Source: Artemia franciscana (taxonomy: Eukaryota; Arthropoda; Branchiopoda; Anostraca; Artemiidae). From it: DNA of 64,000 nt. Positions 44,635-57,677 of this stretch are shown here, piece after piece (the stretch's first letter is position 1; each line of letters opens with the position of its first letter). The stretch spans positions 37,803,132 to 37,867,131 of the forward strand of contig NC_088872.1 in NCBI RefSeq assembly GCF_032884065.1, in the 5' to 3' direction. The notes under the pieces are model-generated. The model did not search any database. It was given only the letters and a program-made list of their open reading frames with translations, and was not told the DNA's origin. A program made the translations under genes and the position numbers.

Positions 44635-44723
44635 TTCTATGGAAATTCTTCCACAAATGTTGACAGACTTTAAAATCGTGTTGTCTTTTATTCTTTCTAT
44701 CCAATGAAATTGTCGAAATTAAA
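44635..44723 (-). promoter_or_regulatory. LSM5 5' flank, only about 90 bases of non-repeat DNA
   Basis: Between the LSM5 start codon and family A copy 3. A CCAAT pentamer (+ strand, 44701-44705) is the only common promoter motif seen. The transcription start must lie here or inside the repeat. Confidence 0.4.
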
Positions 44724-46377
44724 TAGTTCGTGCTAATGAACTGTAGTAAGGAGCGACCCGGCTCAATAGTAACCGAAAATCTAAAAATTATAAATTTGAT
44801 ATCAATAGCTACATCAAAAGAAATGAATTTTAATGTTGATTTTAAATATATAAGTTTGATTAAGTTTAGTCTTACCCATCAAAAGTTACGAGCCTGAGAA
44901 AATTCGCCTTATTTTAGAAAATAGGATGAAACATACCCTAAAAGTCATATAATCTTAACGAAAATCACACCATCGCATTTGGCGTATCAGTTAACCCCAC
45001 TGTAGAAGTTTCAAGCTCCTATCTACAAAAATATGGATATTCAAATTTTTTGCCGGAAGACCGATCACGGATGCGTGTTTTTTTTTCCAGGGTTGATCGT
45101 ATCGATCAGTGGTCCTAGAATGTTGCAAGAGGGCTCATTCTAACGGGAAATAAAAGTTCTAGTGCACTTTTAAGTGACCAAAAAAGTGGACGGCACCTAG
45201 GCCCCCTCCCACGCTCATTTCCCCCAAAGTCATCGGATCAAAATTCTGAGATAGGCATTTTATTCACTATAGTCCAAAAACCTCATAACTATGTCTTTGG
45301 GGATGACTTACTCCCCCACAGTTCCCGTGGGAGGAGCTGCAAGTTACAAACTTTGACCAGTGTTTGCATATAGTAATGGTTATTTGGAAGTGTACAGACG
45401 TCTACAGGGAGATTCTTTTTTTGTTTGGGGGTGGGAGAAGTTGAGGGGGGCTTGCGTGGGAGAATTGTTCTATGGAGGAATTTGTCTTGGGGAAAGAAAA
45501 TTTCAATGAAGGGGCGCAGGTTTTTTTTAGCATTATTGAAAAAACAATGGAAAAATAAATATGAGAAGTTTTTTCAACTGAAAGTAAGGAGCAGAATTAA
45601 AACTTAAAACGAACAGAAACTATTACGCATATGAAGGGTTCACCTCCCCGTAATACCTCGCTCTTTATGCTAAAGCATTTTTAGTGATTTCAACTATTTA
45701 TACTACGGCCTTTGTGATTCAAGGGTCTTTCTTAAGGAATTGGGACAGAATTTAATCTTTAGTGTAAAGAGCAAGGTATTGACGAGGGGGTGAACCCCCT
45801 CATATAGGTAATAAAAATATACGAATATAGAAGTTCGTTACTTAAGTTAATTTGTAAGTTACATATGAAATGTTCGTAAGAAATGAAAAGTTCTAGTTGC
45901 CTTTTTGAGTAATCGAAAATTGGAGGACAACTAGGCCTCCTCTCCCGTTCCTTTTGACTCAAAATCTTTCGATTAAAACTATGAGAAAGCCATTTAGCCA
46001 AAAAAAGTAAATATGCAATTTTTCTTAACTGCTTATGTGCGAAGAGCCATAATGAAAACATGCATTAATTCAAAAACGTTCAGAAATTAAATAAAAAAAA
46101 AACAAGATTTTTTAACTGAAAATAAGGAGCGACATTAAAACTTAAAACGAACAGAAATTACCCCGTATATGAACCGGGCTTTTCCTCCTCAACTCCCCGC
46201 TCTTTACGCTAAAGTTTTTTACTTTAAAAAAAAATAGAGTTAAGAAAAAGATTCAAACTTAAGCGTAAAGAGCGAGGCGTTGAGGAGGAAAAGCCCCTTT
46301 CATATACGGAGTAATTTTTGTTCGTTTTAAGTTTTAATGTCGCTCCTTACTTTCAGGTAAAAACTCTTGTTTTTTTC
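44724..46377 (+). repeat. Family A repeat, near full-length copy
   Basis: It begins at the degenerate head hairpin AGTTCGTGCTAATGAACTG and AGTAAGGAGCGACCCGGCTC. The CACGGATGCGTGTTT segment is at 45066, the central GAGGGCTCATTC...GGGGATGACTTAC part follows, then a palindromic module at about 45565-45830 and a second, better palindrome at 46101-46376. The right end ACATTAAAACTTAAAAC... reads inward as GTAAGGAGCGAC, the inverse of the head. Length about 1.65 kb. No long ORF. Confidence 0.88.
46101..46376. repeat. Long palindrome, terminal module of family A
   Basis: Left arm: AACTGAAAATAAGGAGCGAC, ACTTAAAACGAACAGAAATT, CCTCAACTCCCCGCTCTTTA and CGCTAAAG. The right arm repeats these in inverted order from 46263 to 46365. 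Arms are about 110 bases with a short AT-rich centre. Confidence 0.9.
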
Positions 46378-47124
46378 ATTTAATAGCGACAAGCAAGAGA
46401 AAACTGCTAAAAATCGAGTCAAATTTCGATTCTTTGCGAAAATGAGATGAAGGCAGGGGTACAGCTAAGGAAGGGACTCCCCCTCTTCGAAATTCCAAGG
46501 CTTCGTCACGTCGTGTCAATGTAATGGAGCTTTTGGGTGTCTTTTGTGTATTAATTTTTGCTTATATGTCCGCATTTGTCGGCAGACTGGACCATTTCGT
46601 CTGCTTATTTCTTATACCCCAACCCCCAAACTCGAAACATTAGCTTTGCCTCTGTCAGTAGATAGCAGTAGATATGTGGCATAACAATCATATTTATCTA
46701 TAATAGTAGTGAGATAAATTAGGCCATGGCTTTTTGGTATTCCTTCCATCGCCAACTTTATAGTAAGAAATTAGGCAGGTTGTTTGTTTGAAATTGAATC
46801 ACACAAGAATTTTCAGCAGATACGATTTGAAAACCAAAGTGAGATATGAGAGTCTTTAATACTCTACCCCCACACCCAGTCCATATTTCTTAGCACAATA
46901 TTGTATTGTGTTTCGTTTACGCCAGAATCGTATAAAGATTGACCAAGATCCCTCCAATTGAGATCTCCTTCCGACCTCAATCTATTTGAAAGAACATTGG
47001 ACAGATTGTGCCTTTTTTGTTTCAAAAGTGGCTATTATTTTCATTATCTAGGTTTTCAGCCGCTAAGTAGGATCATGGTCACTGAGCCAATTAACTACCA
47101 GTTTCTATTACAAGTGATTCCTAA
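46378..47124. other. Intergenic, nothing recognised
   Basis: No coding exon or named repeat seen. Confidence 0.5.
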
Positions 47125-48036
47125 AAGAAATCTATATGACAGTATCTTAACATAATCTTGCAGAAAAAAGTTTTGTATGGTGTATTTAGTAACGAAATCC
47201 TTTTCTTCTTATTAAATATCTTGCCGAAAGGTTGAAATATTACGCTTTATTTGAATTCATTAGTGTGACTGAAGACACAAAATGAGGCTTTGCCTCTTAG
47301 ACACCATTTACCATCCTTGTGTTTTTACTCCCCTAACCCCTAATCAAGGGGGCATGAGGTTTGAACCCCCCTCCCCCGGATATCTTTGTCCGACTCGTAA
47401 AAACGTAATAAAATTGAATATAAACAAATTTTTGATGCGTTTTTAAAGCTGTTTTGTAACCCCTCCCCCCGAAAAAATTTCGAAGAAATCTATATGACAG
47501 TATCTTAACATAATCTTGCGGAAAAAAAAGTTTTGTACGGTCTATTTAGCAACGAAAAGCCTCTCTTATTACTAAATATCTTGCCAAAAGGTTGAAATGT
47601 TGCACTTTATTTGAAGTGATTAGTGTGACAAAGATACAAAATGAGCCTTTGCCTCTCGGACACCATTTTCCATAATTGAGTTGTTAAACCCCTAACCCCT
47701 AATGCAGGGGGTGTGAGGTTTGAACCCCCTCCCTCGGAAGTCTTTGTCCGGCTTGTAAAAACGTAACAAAATTAAATAAACAAATTTTTGATGCGTTTTT
47801 AAAGTTTTTTGTGACCTCTCCCCCAGAAAAAAATTCGAAGAAATCTATATGACTGTATCTAAACATGATTTTATAGAAAAAAGCTTTGTATGGTCTATTT
47901 AGCGAGTATAAACCTCTCTTCTTACTAAATATCTTGCCGAAAGTTTGAAATGTTGGACCTTATGTGAAGTGACTATTGTTACTGGAAACAAAAAAAGAGC
48001 CTTTGCCTCTCGGACACCATTTTTCATCATTGAGCT
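47125..48036 (+). repeat. Tandem repeat, period about 358, 2.5 units
   Basis: Units start with AAGAAATCTATATGACAGTA at 47125, 47483 and (diverged) 47838. Each contains AAATATCTTGCC(G/A)AAAG, GCCTTTGCCTCT(C/T)GGACACC-type text, CCCTAACCCCTAAT and a C-rich block with GAAAAAATTTCG. The third unit is cut about 200 bases in. Units 1 and 2 are about 90% alike by eye. Confidence 0.9.
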
Positions 48037-49399
48037 TTTGGTAGAGTGGTAGCCTGGCATTCACTGTTTATTGATTGTCCAAAATTTTTGAAGCTTAAGC
48101 TAATAGGATATAATAATGATGACCTTAAGAGGCATAGGCCGACTTCCCTTCTTCAAAATTTTCACAACCATGCTCAGATTCATCTGATGCTGGTGGGGTG
48201 TGAAATTTTGGGCCAAGGGTGCAGAGTGGATATACTTTTGAAGGCCCTGATTATCTTCTTCATTAAATTTTAACATCATTTAACTTTAGAAAAAAGAGAT
48301 TCACATTTATTACATGAGAGTCAATAAAAATTAAAGCATCAAACTTCAGAGCTCAGAATGATTAACTATCATATCGATTATTCTTTATACAGCTCAATCT
48401 TGAAAACAAATTTAAGCAAATTCCAAATGAGAGCCGAAAACCTCCTGAAAATTGTGTCGAATCGATGTGAAAGTAAACCATTGAAAACATAATCGTCAAA
48501 ACCATTTACGGGACAATTACAGTCCCCCGCCTCTAAAAACAAGGAGTAATTTCACCTCTAAAAACAATTGTTATTTCAGAGATAATTTTTATTTGTGCTT
48601 GGTTTTAATAAATTGGTCTCTCTAAGTCGGTTAAAAGTGCAATACAATGCTTTTGATGCCATTCCTGAAGTAGAAAAGCCGGGAAGCGTCAAAAGGGTTC
48701 AATCATTATTTTTGTGGTTGAAAAGTCTAAGCATAATCTTTAAAATACCCTCTTGGATATTCCCACTCCCAGTCCTTTATGTTTTGTGAATTTTGGGATG
48801 ACTAGCAGAAGTAGTAGCCCATCTTAATGACATATGCAAATTTTCAATGACTCATTTCAAAGCCCTTCATCTAAGCTACGCGATAGTTGTAAATTTGTCT
48901 TGATAAGACCAAAATAAAGTAGCATATGGCACCGAATAGCACATTGTTATGTACTATTTTTGAATTTGAAAGGCTAGGAAGGATAAAGGGTAACATTATA
49001 TTTGTCGTGATTCAAAACCTTACCTGGAGGTTAATAGCCCCCATTTTTCTATATTTCCCTTCCTAGTCCTCTTTATCTGTGAAAACTAAAAACACGTTCT
49101 GAAAACACACGAAAGCGAAAAACCCTAATGGAAAAAATAATTTAAGATTGTAAATTGGGGTAACAATTGTTATTTATGTTTATCTCAACAGAAAAACTTA
49201 ACTAAGAAAACAATTTTTTGTATATTTCTAAGAAAAAGTTTGGAACGCCAATTTGTCACTTTGCTTTAATTTTTTTATTTCTTCAGCAAAAAGAAGCCAT
49301 AAAACATTGCTGAAATCTTGGAATGGCTTAAATGAAAGCTATTACTTGCATCTATGTGCTTAACACAATTTTGTCTTGGCAACATCAACGCAGGAGGTA
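48037..49399. other. Intergenic, nothing recognised
   Basis: Open frames here are short and carry no motif that I know. Confidence 0.5.
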
Positions 49400-49788
49400 T
49401 ATAGCACCAATTTCGGGGCTTGGAAATTATTTAACTAGTTTTGCTCACATCGTATATATTAAAGCATTGACATCTGTGGACGTACTTTTAGTTGACAGGG
49501 AGTCATTGGTACCCAAGATTAAAAAAATATATATCCAATTTGCAAGTTTTCAGAAGAACTGAGTGTTTCTCATTACTGACGGTGGTTGAACGTATTCTGA
49601 AACAGTTGGAAACACTAAGGGAGTTTTTGGCTGAAGTAATGTCACCCAAAACGACGATAGTCGATTTCTTTAACTATCCGTTACCACGAGTTTTGTTTTA
49701 TTCTTTCAGAACCAACCTTTTATCTCCAGAAACAAAGAAAGAAAATGTAAAAATCAAACATGAGCCCTTTGAAGTTAAAGAATTATAA
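49400..49788 (+). pseudogene. hAT-like transposase-derived fragment (tentative)
   Basis: In one frame VDVLLVDRESLVPKIKKIYI, and in the next SLLTVVERILKQLETLREFL, resemble the region of hAT-family transposase-like proteins that usually reads '..LVLKIYSHFS..' and 'RWLSLLPAVERILEQW'. The key Arg-Trp is not seen and the two parts are in different frames. Recognition is by pattern memory only. Confidence 0.35.
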
Positions 49789-51490
49789 ATAGTCTTTGAA
49801 AAAACAGAACACTGTCAGAACATGCAGTTGCAAAGTTTCTGGGGATCCAAACTGAAACTGAACTTTAGAAGTAGCCAAAATTCCTCAGCATTGAAATATA
49901 AAAATGTGTTTGACAAAGAAGATAATAATTATTAAGACCGTCTTTGGAATGTTTAAAACAGTGGGGTTTTCCACTAGGGGCTCCCAAAATATAATGCATT
50001 TTCATGGATGAATCTTGCTACCCCACTGCAATTGCAAAATGTTGCATAGACAACGCATTATTTACAAGAAGAGCGAATATTAATCACTGACAGCGCATTT
50101 GAAGAAATAGTTAACCACAAAGATTAATATATAATATAAGACAAAGAAGAAGTAACGAATGTGTGGATTAAAAACACATGCGCCAAAAACTGTTAAGTTT
50201 TTTTCAAGAGACGTTGGAAAGAAAATATGTTTCTAATTTGACATGCCAATTTGAAAAAAAATTATTTCCTTTGGTTCCTGCACAGTGGACTAAATAGCTC
50301 AAACATCTTCAAAATCACGTTGACAAAGTCGAAAACATTTAATGCAAGTTTAATTACAAAATAACGAGTTCAGAAATTATTAAGTATTTACAAATTTACA
50401 TTGTAAATTGCAACATCGTAAATTACATTGTAGTAATACGAATTTACATTGTAATAGTAGTAGTAACTATCCTGCAAGTTTCAAGTGATCACCATTAGAT
50501 ATTTCTTAGATGTCGTGGATATGCCCTTTTGGTTTCCTAGATACATATAATGTTTTTTAAGTTTAGTTCACCCCCCACTCCCTATGATTTAGTGCAAAAT
50601 CCACTCAATATTCAACAAAATTTACAATTTAATAGCCTTAATAAAATATTTTGTTTGGCCTATCACTCAGTGAGGCATAAAGGTTAATATCCGTTTCATC
50701 GTCGACTACATAGGGAACAATCATCGCAAAGTAAACTGTTCTTAATGTGTGCTTGTTGGAATAAAAAAAAAAATGTAGGTCTTTTTAGGCTACATATTCC
50801 AGGGACAAAAAAGTAAAACAAGGACTTTCTTGCAGTTGAACTTTAAAAATGTTTTTTTGTTGTTTATATTATAGAATAGTATGTTGCGTCACCATGTCAG
50901 ATTTATAATAAGAAAAATATTTGTAGGTATGATATATTTATGTTGAAAGAAAAAAAGAGTAAAATAGGTTCGTATTTTTTATTATTTTTTTGCTGGGTGA
51001 GAAGAGTAGATTTATGTCACTATATTTCGGTGTGAATTTTTAAATACTGTATTTAATGGCCTTGTTCTGTTTACAATAAATATTTCTATGGGGTTTTAGA
51101 AACACCAGTTCGAGGTTGCCATTGAATTCAGGCCCGTGGCCAGTACCAGTGTCCCTTTTAAATTACGACGGGATTTAATATACGAGCTCTGAGACACGAC
51201 ATCTATCTAATAATCAAATTCCATCGAGATCCGATCAGCCGTTCTTAAGTTAAAAATACTTCATTTTTTCAAGTTTTTCCAAATTAACCGTCCCCCCACT
51301 CCCCCCCCAGATGGTCAAATCGGGGAAACGACTATTTCTAATTTAATCTAGTCTGGTTCCTGATACGCCTGCCAAATTTGATCGTCGTAGCTTATCTGGA
51401 AGTGCCTAAACTAGCAAAACTGGGACAGACAGATAGACCGACAGAACGACCGACAGAAATTGCGATCGTTATATGTCACTTAATTAATAT
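49789..51490. other. Intergenic, nothing recognised
   Basis: Includes small palindromes built on TTTACATTGTAAA near 50394-50455 and a TAG triplet run at 50456-50464. No gene. Confidence 0.5.
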
Positions 51491-51498
51491 TAAATACA

Positions 51499-53232
51499 AA
51501 AAACTGGTGTTTTAAGCTGAAAGTAAGGAGCGACATTAAAACTTGAAACGAACAGAAATTACTCCTTATATAAAATGGATTTTCCTTTTCGCAAGCCCTT
51601 GCTCTTTACGCTAAAGTTTTTAATTGTTTTAAAAATTATAATTGTGGCAAAGAGTCAAACTTTAGCGTAAAGAGCAAGGGATTGCGGAAGGGAAAACCCA
51701 TTTCATATACGGAGTAATTTCTGTTCGTTTTAAGTTTTAATGTCGCTCCTTACTTTCAGTTAAAAAACTAGTTTTTTTATTTAATTTCTGAACGTTTTTG
51801 AATTAATGCATGTTTGATTTTGGCTCTCCGCACATAAATTATTAAAATGGAATTTGCAGAATAATTCTTTTTTTGGCTAAATGGCTTTCTCTTAATTTTG
51901 ATCAGACGATTTTGAGAAACAAGGGGTAGGGAAGGAGGCATAGTTGCCCTTCAAATTTTCGGTTACTTAAAAAGGTAACTAGAACTCTTAATTTTTAACG
52001 AACGTTTTTATTAGTAAAAAATATACGTAACTTAAGAATTAACTTGAGTAAAAAACTTTTATATTCTTATATTTTTATTATGTATATGAGGGGGTTTGTC
52101 TCCTCGTTAATACCTCGCTCTTTATACTAAATCTTAAGTTTTGTCCCAATTCTTTAAGAATGACCCCTGTATCAGAAAGGCCGTAGAATAATAGTTGAAA
52201 TTACTAAAAATATTTTAGCATAAAGAGCAATGTATTTATCTCCTCCTAAATACCTCGCTCTTCATGCTAAAGTATTTTTAGAACCCCTCATATGCTTAAT
52301 GATCTCTGTTCGTTTTAAGTTTTAATGCTACTCGTTACTTTCAATTGAAAAAACTTTTTCAGGTTTATTTTTTCATTGTTTTTTTTTATAGTAATGCTAG
52401 AAAATCCTGCACCCTTTTTATTGAGTTTCTCTTTCCCCATGACATATTCCTCCAAGGAAAGATCCTCCCAAATAGCCCCCTCCCCTCAAAACAATCCCCA
52501 AAACCAAAATAATTCCCCTGAAAACGTCCGTACACTTTCCAATAACCATTACTGTATGTAAACATTGGTCAAAGTTAGTAACTTGCAGCCCCTCCCCCAG
52601 GGACTGTGGGCGAGTAAGTCATCCCCAAAGATATAGTTATTATGGTTTTTGACTATGCGGAACAAAATGGCTATCTCAAAATTTTGATCCGTTGGCTTTG
52701 GGAAAAATGAGCGTGGGAGGGGGCCTAGGTGCCCTCAAATTTGTTTGATCACTTAAAAGGGGTACTAGAACGTTTCATTTTCATTAGAATGAGCCCTCTT
52801 TTGACATTCTAGGACCACTTGGTCGATGCGATGACCCCTGGGGGAAAAAAAACAACAACAAATAAACAAATAAACACGCACCCGTGATCTATCTTGTGGC
52901 AAAAAATACGGAATTCCACATTTTTGTAGATAGAAGCTTAAAATTTTTGCTCTAGAGTTTTCTGATACGCTGAATACGATGGTGTGATTGTCGTTAAGAT
53001 TCTATGACTTTTAGGGGGTGTTTCCCCCTATTTTCAAAAATAAGGTAAATTTTTTCAGGCTCTTAACTTTTGATGACAAAGACTGAATTTGATGAAACAT
53101 ATATTTTTAAAATCAGCATAAAAATTCGATTCTTTTAAGTATCTTTTAGCATCAAAATCTCGATTTTTGGAGTATGGTTTACTATTGAGCCGGGTCGCTC
53201 CTAACTACAGTTCGTTACCACGAACTGTATGA
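51499..53232 (-). repeat. Family A repeat, full-length copy on the - strand
   Basis: The head hairpin (perfect 8-base stem, CAGTTCGT/ACGAACTG) is at 53211-53230, then GTTAGGAGCGACCCGGCTC, the CACGGGTGCGTGTTT segment (52870-52884), the central part, a first palindromic module at about 52090-52360, and the terminal palindrome at 51505-51772. Mirror image of the copy at 44.7-46.4 kb; the two could pair across 5 kb. Confidence 0.9.
51505..51772. repeat. Long palindrome, terminal module of family A
   Basis: Arms from AAGCTGAAAGTAAGGAGCGA to CAAGCCCTTGCTCTTTACGC and the inverted match from GCGTAAAGAGCAAGGGATTG to CGCTCCTTACTTTCAGTT. About 110-base arms with about 40 bases between. Confidence 0.92.
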
Positions 53233-54690
53233 TCAAGTGCCGTCAAAACGCATCTCAAAAATAGACGGCCTATCTGTATAGAAGTTTACATTTTAAGTTG
53301 TTTTATTATTTAAAAATACTAACTGATTGTTCAGTATTGGAACAATGAACCATCCTAGGTTATTTTCGGAATAATATTTTGGTAGATATGAAAGGTAAGA
53401 CCTATCTTTGAAAAGTAAACTTGTAGTCTCTTGGCCATTTGTAGACTGTCAGACTAGGCTAGGCCAAGCAATTATAAAGTGTGTTTTATTCTGAGAACAG
53501 ATCTATTTTCAAAGATTGTAAAAATTCTCTCTTATCTAGAATATTTTTTAGCTCTTCCATAGCTTAGTTTTGGTCTACTTTACCAGGCTCATAAAGTGAG
53601 GCTAAGCTTCTATGGCAATTTAGGTACAGGCTATGCCCATGAGCTTTGATAAAGCTAAGTGCCTCTGTTTATTGTTTTGGTGGAATTCTAGATAAGGATA
53701 TTTCTCTATCTTGGAAAGTCAGCTTATTCAAGGAAGATAAAATACCAAAAAATGAGTCTATATAGCCTCAATGACTCTCTTGGAAGGTATTTTGAAATTG
53801 GCTAGGCTACAGTTTAGTGACCTTCGATGACCTCTTACAACCCTTGTATTAAAAAGTGAAGCCATAAGAATAGGTTTTCTGCACAAATATTCAAACAAGG
53901 CAAAAGGAAAGTAGGCTATTTTGAGCCATAGGCCTGTACTTTTGCTCAATCCTTTTTTATAAGGTTGAAAATATATTCATTAAGTTTAATAAATTTTTTT
54001 TTAGCATAGGTTAAGCTAACCAATGGGGTAATTAGACTGGTTCTATTTTAGTGGTTTGCCTCATCCAAAAGAAACACTATAAAATTCATAAAACTGCTTT
54101 TAAAAATCCTAAATATTTACTTAAAATCATTCTCCCCCTCTTTAATGTTTAAATTTCTAGCTAAAATGATAAATTTGTAGTTTACAACCTAATTTAGCTA
54201 GGAAAAAAGCAAATACATCAGTTGATGCCTTTTTTTATTGTATCTTGGGCAAATTGCATTTTAGCTCTTAATAGGCTAAAAGGGCTTAAAACAGGCCATA
54301 GTAAATAAAAGTTTAAAAATGAGCTTCAAAGAAAATTTGATTTGTGATAAAAGATTGCCATAATTAATTTTTTTTCATTAGACTAGTCTTCATAGGCCTA
54401 GTAATTTAAATAAATTAAAACAAGTAAAGAACCCTATAAAATGATGTAAGTTTTGGTTTGACATGCATTTTTGGGGAGTTTTCAGGCTCTTTTAAAATAC
54501 CTAAAAATTTGTTTCCATCCCTATAATAATCCCTATTCATGAATTAGCTACAAATGGCAATTTTTCTCACTAGGCAGTTTTTTTAAACAAGTTTTAAACT
54601 TCTTGTTATTGTTTACTTTTTGGGACACCAGTAAAGACTCAAAATGTAATTTGCCCGAGAAGAAATGGTTCACTTGTGAATCAGCATAAG
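53233..54690. other. Intergenic, parts similar to family B
   Basis: The stretch at 53700-53930 (GGAAGGTATTTTGAAATTGG, GACCTTCGATGACCTC, AAAGTGAAGCCATAAG) is a diverged family B unit. The rest holds nothing recognised. Confidence 0.45.
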
Positions 54691-54699
54691 AAAAGATGG

Positions 54700-55215
54700 T
54701 AAAATTCTAGTTAATTGACTTCTTGCTATCTCAGAAAGGGTTTAGGTTAGGAAAATGAAACTTTCAGGAATGAATCTACAGACTAAAGTATGTCCTGGGA
54801 AGGTATTTTGAAGCAACTGCCTCCACTCCTTCTCCCTATAGAGGGCCCTGATCTTTGATGACCTTCAAAAATATGTGTGTTATAAAAGTGAAACCTTGCA
54901 AAATAGATCTTCTGCTTAATTGAAGTGCAACAAAATTGTTTTCAGCTTCATAACTTTGCTCAATTCCATTTTATAAGGTTTTAAAGATATGCAAATACAT
55001 TTCCTAAATTTTGAAAAAAAAACATTGATATGGCTCAAAATTCTACTCAAATAACAGGAATTGCATTTTCAGAACTAAAGGCAGAGAAAAAGCAACTAGT
55101 AACTGAAAATTACAGTAAAATGTTGTTTTGTCAAAATTTCAAAAGGTATAGACCTGTCATGTAGGCAAATTTCAGGGCCCTGTCATTTAGGCAAAAGTCA
55201 ATTAACTAGAATTTT
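54700..55215 (+). repeat. Family B repeat, single unit
   Basis: CTCAGAAAGGGTTTAGGTTAGG, AATGAAACTTTCAGGAATGA, CCTGGGAAGGTATTTTGAAG, AGGGCCCTGATCTTTGATGA, TTTCAAAAGGTATAGACCTG and the ending TCAATTAACTAGAATTTTAC follow the order found in the 42.65-44.27 kb cluster. Both ends carry inverted TTCTAGTTAATTGAC-type sequence, an inverted terminal repeat of about 15 bases. Confidence 0.75.
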
Positions 55216-55892
55216 ACCAAAAGGATATCAAGTTAGGCCTATATATTCACTTTCACCCTAGGTGAACCATATTATAAAATACAAATTTACTGCCACAATT
55301 GTGTATTCTCTATAAATTTTCCCATTGCTTGATACAGCTGATATTGCTTATTTTGCTATTAAATTAGTGTAAAGAAAAGAGTCATATAAGAAAAATTCAT
55401 TGTGTATACACAATCCAGGATATACTTTTGACCACTGGGATAGGGGTAAAGTGATATGCTTTTAGAAATAATTTCAGTAAGCATTTTAGTATTTTTAAAA
55501 GTAGTTTTCAGAATTTTGTATAAACCTATAGTTAGGCCTATTGAGAAGGAAACCTGCTAATAAAAACACTTCTTACTTTAAAGTGTGCAAAAATTGGAGT
55601 TAATACATTTTAATATGTTTCCACTATACTTTACTTCTCTCCCTCAATTATATATTTCTAATTATATGTAGTTAACAGCCAAAGATTTCTTTTGTGTTTT
55701 GCCATGCATCACCCTTGTTTTAATCTTTGTACCCATAAATTGAATCAACACATACAAAATCAAGTTGAAAAACACATGATATAATTATAATTTAGGCTAC
55801 ATATTTGTCCAATTTGACTGGTTCTTGACAAAGCTAGCTGTATTAGTGTTACCAAAGGCCAGTGGCATACTTATGATTTCTGTTGTAGCTAA

Positions 55893-57440
55893 ACTACTAC
55901 TACTAACAACTCACTGCATTACCAAGCTGCCTGAGGGCAAATCTTTCTTTATGTCATCCTCCCACCCAACAACAGACAATCTGCTTTCTGTTTAACCCTA
56001 GATGGTTGGCTGTATAGCACAATCTTCAGCAATCTGTCATCCTTCATCTGTAGAGTGTGCCCTAGCCATCTCAACTATAGGCAATTTCTCTGGAAAACAT
56101 CTAGCAAGTCTTCATCTGCTTTTTAGAGCACACATGCTTCAGACCCATATTTGACCACTGCCATCACTGTAGCTTCCAATATCCTAATCTTGGTTTGTAG
56201 ACTTATCTTCCTATTCTTCCAAATGCTTTTTTTAACTGTGAAAAACACCTTGAGCCTTGGATATTCTACTTTTAACATTTTCACTGCTTCTGCTGTCTTT
56301 ACTAGTAATATGACCAAATTATGTAAAGCTGTCCACCTGATCAATCTTTTTGTTACCCAACATTACCTTTTCATCTTCACTTGTTCCTAGCCTTAGGACT
56401 TAGTCTTCTTAACATTAATTTTCAAACTACCTTTAAAAGCTCATTCATTTTGCTCACACTTTCATCTAGCATGCTTAAATCATCAGTATAATGTAAGTCC
56501 AGGAGAGCTTTTCCTCCCCATTTGATTCTGCTAAGGTTAAGGTGATTGCCTTTCCTGTGTTCCTTAAGATGATGTCCAAAAAAAGGATCCATATACAGAG
56601 GATAGAACACAACACTGCTGAACTCCTGATTTAATATGGAACCAGCTGCTAACCACATTTCCTACCTTGACTGCTGCAGTGTCATTCTTGTACATAGCTC
56701 TAGTCACTTTAGTTTATTTATCTGGTATACTATACAAGGATAGGACCTAAAGTTCTATTATCAATAGAATCAAATGCTTGCTTATAATCTATAAAACTGA
56801 GGACCAAAGGTGTTTGATAACTCAGGCACTTTTCAATTATTAACCTAAGAGTAAAAATTTGGTTAACACATCATCTATCCTTTCTAAAGCTGCACTGTTC
56901 TCTTATAACTTTGTCTATAGCATCTTTCATTCTCAAATGTATCATATTACTAAGTAATTTTCTTTCTTATACAGTGGTTTAATTAGGGTTTTTCCCCTTT
57001 TAGTATTTCCCCTTTTTTTAAAATCATATTCATAATCTTCAGTAAGTTATTTCTAACCTCAGAACCACCATATATAAGAAACTTATTTACCACACAATCA
57101 GCACACAGAGCCTGATTATTTTTTTTATCCTTTTAGTACTGTTGCTAATTCTTCCTCACAAAACAAATTTTCCTTCACATCTAAGGTATCACAACCTTTT
57201 TCATTTTCCTCTATATCTTTTCCTGCAATTCTATCTTGGTTTGTCACATTCTCAAAATATTCTGCCCATCTCTCTTTAACTCTTTCCTTGTCACTAAATG
57301 TGACCCCATTCCTATCTTTAACTGGGACAAGTCCAGATTGACTACTCCATCTCAGTTTATTAACATACCAGTACAATATTTTACTACTATGCTGTCTAGC
57401 TGCAACTAAAAGCTACCAGAAGTCTATAAACTTTCCTAAA
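55893..57440 (-). pseudogene. RTE/I-like LINE, decayed, RT to 3' end with (TAG)n tail
   Basis: Reading on the - strand: KLRWSSQSGLVPVKDRNGVT, VKERWAEYFENVTNQD, LFCEEELATVLKG, KFLIYGGSEVRNNLLKIMNM, SFIDYKQAFDSID (RT motif A), a degenerate motif C region, EVTVMAVVKYGSEAC-type thumb text (56.14 kb), LRWLGHTLQMKDDRL (C-terminal) and finally GGCAGCTTGGTAATGCAGTG plus (TAG)n at 55893-55905. Many frame breaks. The fragment at 8.64-9.05 kb and the 3' tips at 22.8 and 27.4 kb belong to the same family. Confidence 0.8.
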
Positions 57441-57677
57441 ACTAAGTATATTACTTTCATATCCCCCTATTTGAAAAAAAGATAAAACAGTTTTTAATTG
57501 TTGAATCAGATACAAATCAACATAACCACAAAAAATATCACCTATTCATAAGAAAGTAATTGTTGCACACATCAAGAGTTTCAGAAACTACAGCTTATTC
57601 TGTATCAACAAAATAAAATGAAAGAACAGAAGTTGGATTTGAAATTTTATAGTTCAGTGATAAAGTCATTTCATTTT

